A stretch of 6,468 nucleotides of DNA from a bacterium. GTDB taxonomy: Bacteria; Patescibacteriota; Minisyncoccia; UBA6257; 1-14-0-10-44-23. Within the stretch, counting starts at the first letter, position 1. The number at the start of each line of letters is the position of its first letter. The stretch lies in the NCBI GenBank assembly GCA_030699515.1, contig JAUYME010000049.1, positions 1-6,468 on the forward strand. Reading direction: 5' to 3'. This document shows positions 4,679 through 6,468 of this stretch, piece by piece. Made by a program: the position numbers and the translations under genes. Below the pieces are notes generated by a model. That model saw only the letters and a list, made by a program, of their open reading frames with translations. It made no database searches and had not been told where the DNA came from.

Positions 4679-6468
4679 ATGCAGTTTAAAGATGCGCTAA
4701 AGCGCTTGAACAAAGAGCAAAAAGAAGCCGTAGATACAATTGAAGGCCCGGTTATGGTAATTGCCGGTCCCGGAACCGGCAAAACTCAAATTCTAACTTT
4801 GCGCATTACCAACATTTTAGATAAAACCGACACAGAGCCGGAAAATATTTTAGCCATTACCTTTACCGAAAGCGGAGTAGCTTCCATGAAAAAGCGCCTT
4901 TCCGGTCTTATCGGCTCCGCTGCTTATTACCTGAACATCACTACCTTCCATTCTTTCGCCAACTCCATAATTTTTGACAACCCCGATCAGTTTGAACACA
5001 TCATTGGCGCCCGTTCCATTACGGAGTTAGAACAAGTTCAGATTCTAGAAAAAATCATTGAAAAATTGCCCGCTAAAAGCCTACTAAAACCATTTGGCGA
5101 TAATTTTTACTATTTAAAAGAAATTCTTTCCTCTATCAATTCCTTAAAAAGGGAAGCTGTTTCAGTAGATGAGTTCAAAAAAATTGTTCAAGACCAAGAA
5201 AAAGATTTTTCCCAAATAGACGATCTTTATCATCAAAAAGGTGCGCACAAAGGAAAGATGAAGGGCCTTTACCAGAAAGAGCTAAAAAATATAGAAAAAA
5301 ACAAAGAACTAGCCAATATTTTTGAGCTATATCAAAAAGAGCTCAAAAAACAAAGGCTCTACGATTACTCCGACATGCTCATTGAAGTACTGCAAAAACT
5401 AAAAGAGGACGAAGATCTGCTTTTCCAGCTTCAAGAAAAATATCACTACGTTTTGGTAGACGAGCATCAAGATACCAACAACGCCCAAAACAAAATACTG
5501 GAACTTTTAATGAACTTTCATAAAAATCCAAACATTTTTGTAGTGGGGGATGAAAAGCAGGCCATTTACCGATTTCAGGGAGCCAGTTTGGAAAACTTTC
5601 TTTATTTTCAAAAACTTTATCCAAGCGCCAAGCTGATTAAGCTGGAAAACAATTATCGCAGCAGCCAGACAATTTTAAACGGAGCCTTTTGCATTGCAAA
5701 AGGCTCCACCCTGAGCCTGTCGAAGGGCGATGCCCTTCCAAGTGTAAAACTTAAGGCAAAAAGCCTGCATCCGGAAAAAGAAATTAATTTAGCAATACTT
5801 GAAACAGCGGAAAGCGAAAACTATTTTCTAGCAAAAAGCATTAAGAAAAAAATAGAAGGAAAATTAAGCCCAGAGGCGCGCCCCGTGAGTGGCCAGCCCA
5901 ACGCGGCTTCGGCCACTATCGGGGAAATAGCCGTTCTATACCGCGATAACCGCGATGCCTTGCCAATTGCTTCTATGCTGGAAAAATTTGGCCTTCCCTT
6001 TGCAATAGAAAGCGACCAAAACATTTTTGAAGATGAAGATATCCAAAAGCTTCTGCTTTTGCTGGAAACAATAGACAGCTTTGGAAGCGAAGAAAGCTTG
6101 GCTCGTCTTATGCACGCCGACTTTCTCAAAATAGAAGCCTTTGATATCTACCAAGCCATTGCCCATTGCAAGAAACACAAAGAAAAGCTTATTAATTTAA
6201 TCAAAGACAGGCGCGCGCTGGAAAATCTTGGCCTTAAAAGCGCAGAGCAAATTCATTCTCTTTATCAAAAACTAAGCGAATGGAAGAGGAAAGCTCACTT
6301 TCAAAACTTTGCGGGAGCTTTTGAAGAAATTGTTCGAGAATCCGGATTTCTTAGCCACATTCTTTCTTCACCAAGCGCAAGCGACAAGCTGGATAAACTA
6401 AACAGTCTTTTTGACGAAGTAAAAAGCCTTCTTGCAAGCCACAAAGAATATTTCCTTCCTCAATTTAT
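4679..6468 (+). CDS. uvrD: UvrD/Rep-type superfamily 1 DNA helicase, 3' end outside the window
   Basis: The first 596 residues of an ATP-driven 3'-5' DNA helicase used in repair or replication restart. Motifs in order: LNKEQKEAV (10-18, Q motif), AGPGTGKT (29-36, Walker A, Lys35), ILAITFTESG (57-66, Ia), TFHSFAN (89-95), DYSDML (229-234), VLVDEHQDTN (258-267, Walker B), VVGDEKQAIYRFQGA (288-302, III) and NYRSS (325-329, IV). Domain 2B follows (EIAVLYRDNRDALPIA, FAIESDQNIFEDEDI). Motifs V and VI lie beyond the edge. TFTESG for TFTNKA and DEHQD for DEFQD depart from the classical enzymes. Two in-frame palindromic blocks (about residues 335-353 and 399-415) interrupt the family pattern. The ATG is chosen because the Q motif follows at the usual distance and Walker Lys35 matches the classical position. 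Whether it is a true UvrD/PcrA orthologue or a paralogue cannot be decided here. Confidence 0.95.
   Translation, partial: MQFKDALKRLNKEQKEAVDTIEGPVMVIAGPGTGKTQILTLRITNILDKTDTEPENILAITFTESGVASMKKRLSGLIGSAAYYLNITTFHSFANSIIFDNPDQFEHIIGARSITELEQVQILEKIIEKLPAKSLLKPFGDNFYYLKEILSSINSLKREAVSVDEFKKIVQDQEKDFSQIDDLYHQKGAHKGKMKGLYQKELKNIEKNKELANIFELYQKELKKQRLYDYSDMLIEVLQKLKEDEDLLFQLQEKYHYVLVDEHQDTNNAQNKILELLMNFHKNPNIFVVGDEKQAIYRFQGASLENFLYFQKLYPSAKLIKLENNYRSSQTILNGAFCIAKGSTLSLSKGDALPSVKLKAKSLHPEKEINLAILETAESENYFLAKSIKKKIEGKLSPEARPVSGQPNAASATIGEIAVLYRDNRDALPIASMLEKFGLPFAIESDQNIFEDEDIQKLLLLLETIDSFGSEESLARLMHADFLKIEAFDIYQAIAHCKKHKEKLINLIKDRRALENLGLKSAEQIHSLYQKLSEWKRKAHFQNFAGAFEEIVRESGFLSHILSSPSASDKLDKLNSLFDEVKSLLASHKEYFLPQF
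5681..5737. repeat. Compound palindromic insertion inside the helicase gene, first block
   Basis: Perfect 12-bp arms GGAGCCTTTTGC (5681-5692) and GCAAAAGGCTCC (5696-5707) enclose ATT. CCCTGAGCCTGTCGAAGGG (5709-5727) follows, a sequence I recognise as a common dispersed bacterial repeat motif (from memory). Last comes AAGGGC-GAT-GCCCTT (5723-5737). It encodes about residues 335-353, directly after motif IV, with no frameshift. The central GCATTGC is the reverse complement of the GCAATGC centre of the dus palindrome. Confidence 0.75.
5875..5924. repeat. Imperfect palindromic insertion inside the helicase gene, second block
   Basis: CCCCGTGAGTGGCC (5881-5894) pairs with GGCCACTATCGGGG (5911-5924), 12 of 14 positions, around a 16-nt G+C-rich centre. 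The perfect 8-bp palindrome GGCGCGCC (5875-5882) abuts it. The block encodes about residues 400-415 (RPVSGQPNAASATIG), a Pro/Ala/Ser/Gly-rich stretch just before the EIAVLYR strand. Its local G+C is far above the rest of the gene. Confidence 0.65.

Noticed and set aside
5681..5737. Helicase pseudogene broken by insertions
   Set aside because: The frame is open from 4679 to the window edge through both insertion blocks and all visible ATPase motifs are intact.

Overview
The window looks like chromosome of a small-genome candidate-phyla bacterium (Patescibacteria/CPR-like; inferred, not proven by a marker gene). Reasons: genes are compact and all on the + strand; base composition is modest (hand counts in the helicase give about 23-42% G+C per 60-base line); start codons mostly lack a Shine-Dalgarno sequence; secreted or one-pass membrane proteins with acidic low-complexity tails are abundant; the dihydrouridine synthase and UvrD-like helicase carry motif variants I associate with that group. 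All stops fit the standard bacterial code, so there is no sign of TGA recoding.

Layout. 1-325: no complete gene; a possible C-terminal tail of an upstream gene, a possibly structured leader, a perfect palindrome and a candidate promoter. 326-1159: secreted protein with an Asp/Ser-rich stretch and a long helical region, followed by a terminator. 1261-1297: a terminator reading on the minus strand, with no gene to serve. 1326-1746: two overlapping genes for tiny one-pass membrane proteins with acidic tails, closed by a 38-bp perfect palindrome that acts as a terminator and also contains a TATAAT box for the next gene. 1798-2895: exported protein with a beta-sandwich-like domain, DxDxDG calcium-binding-type repeats and a C-terminal membrane anchor. 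2896-3059: AT-rich spacer with short direct repeats. 3060-4184: tRNA-dihydrouridine synthase. 4186-4640: a G+C-rich block (about 59% in the coding part) with a Shine-Dalgarno-led small lipoprotein-like gene and its own terminator. 4679-6468: first 596 codons of a UvrD/Rep-type helicase, running off the window.

Two points stand out. First, both housekeeping enzymes contain in-frame blocks made of back-to-back inverted repeats: two in the synthase and two in the helicase. They look like palindromic mini-elements inserted in coding sequence, comparable in kind to the palindromic elements known from Rickettsia genes. The largest palindrome in each gene shares the same 7-base centre (GCAATGC/GCATTGC). 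Second, three native genes (326, 1798, 4679) have a -10-like hexamer exactly 6 nt before the ATG and no Shine-Dalgarno sequence, which suggests leaderless mRNAs. The only gene with a recognisable Shine-Dalgarno sequence is the G+C-rich lipoprotein gene, which may be foreign.

The genes do not form one pathway. The left half is envelope or surface proteins of unknown job; the right half is tRNA modification and DNA repair or replication.
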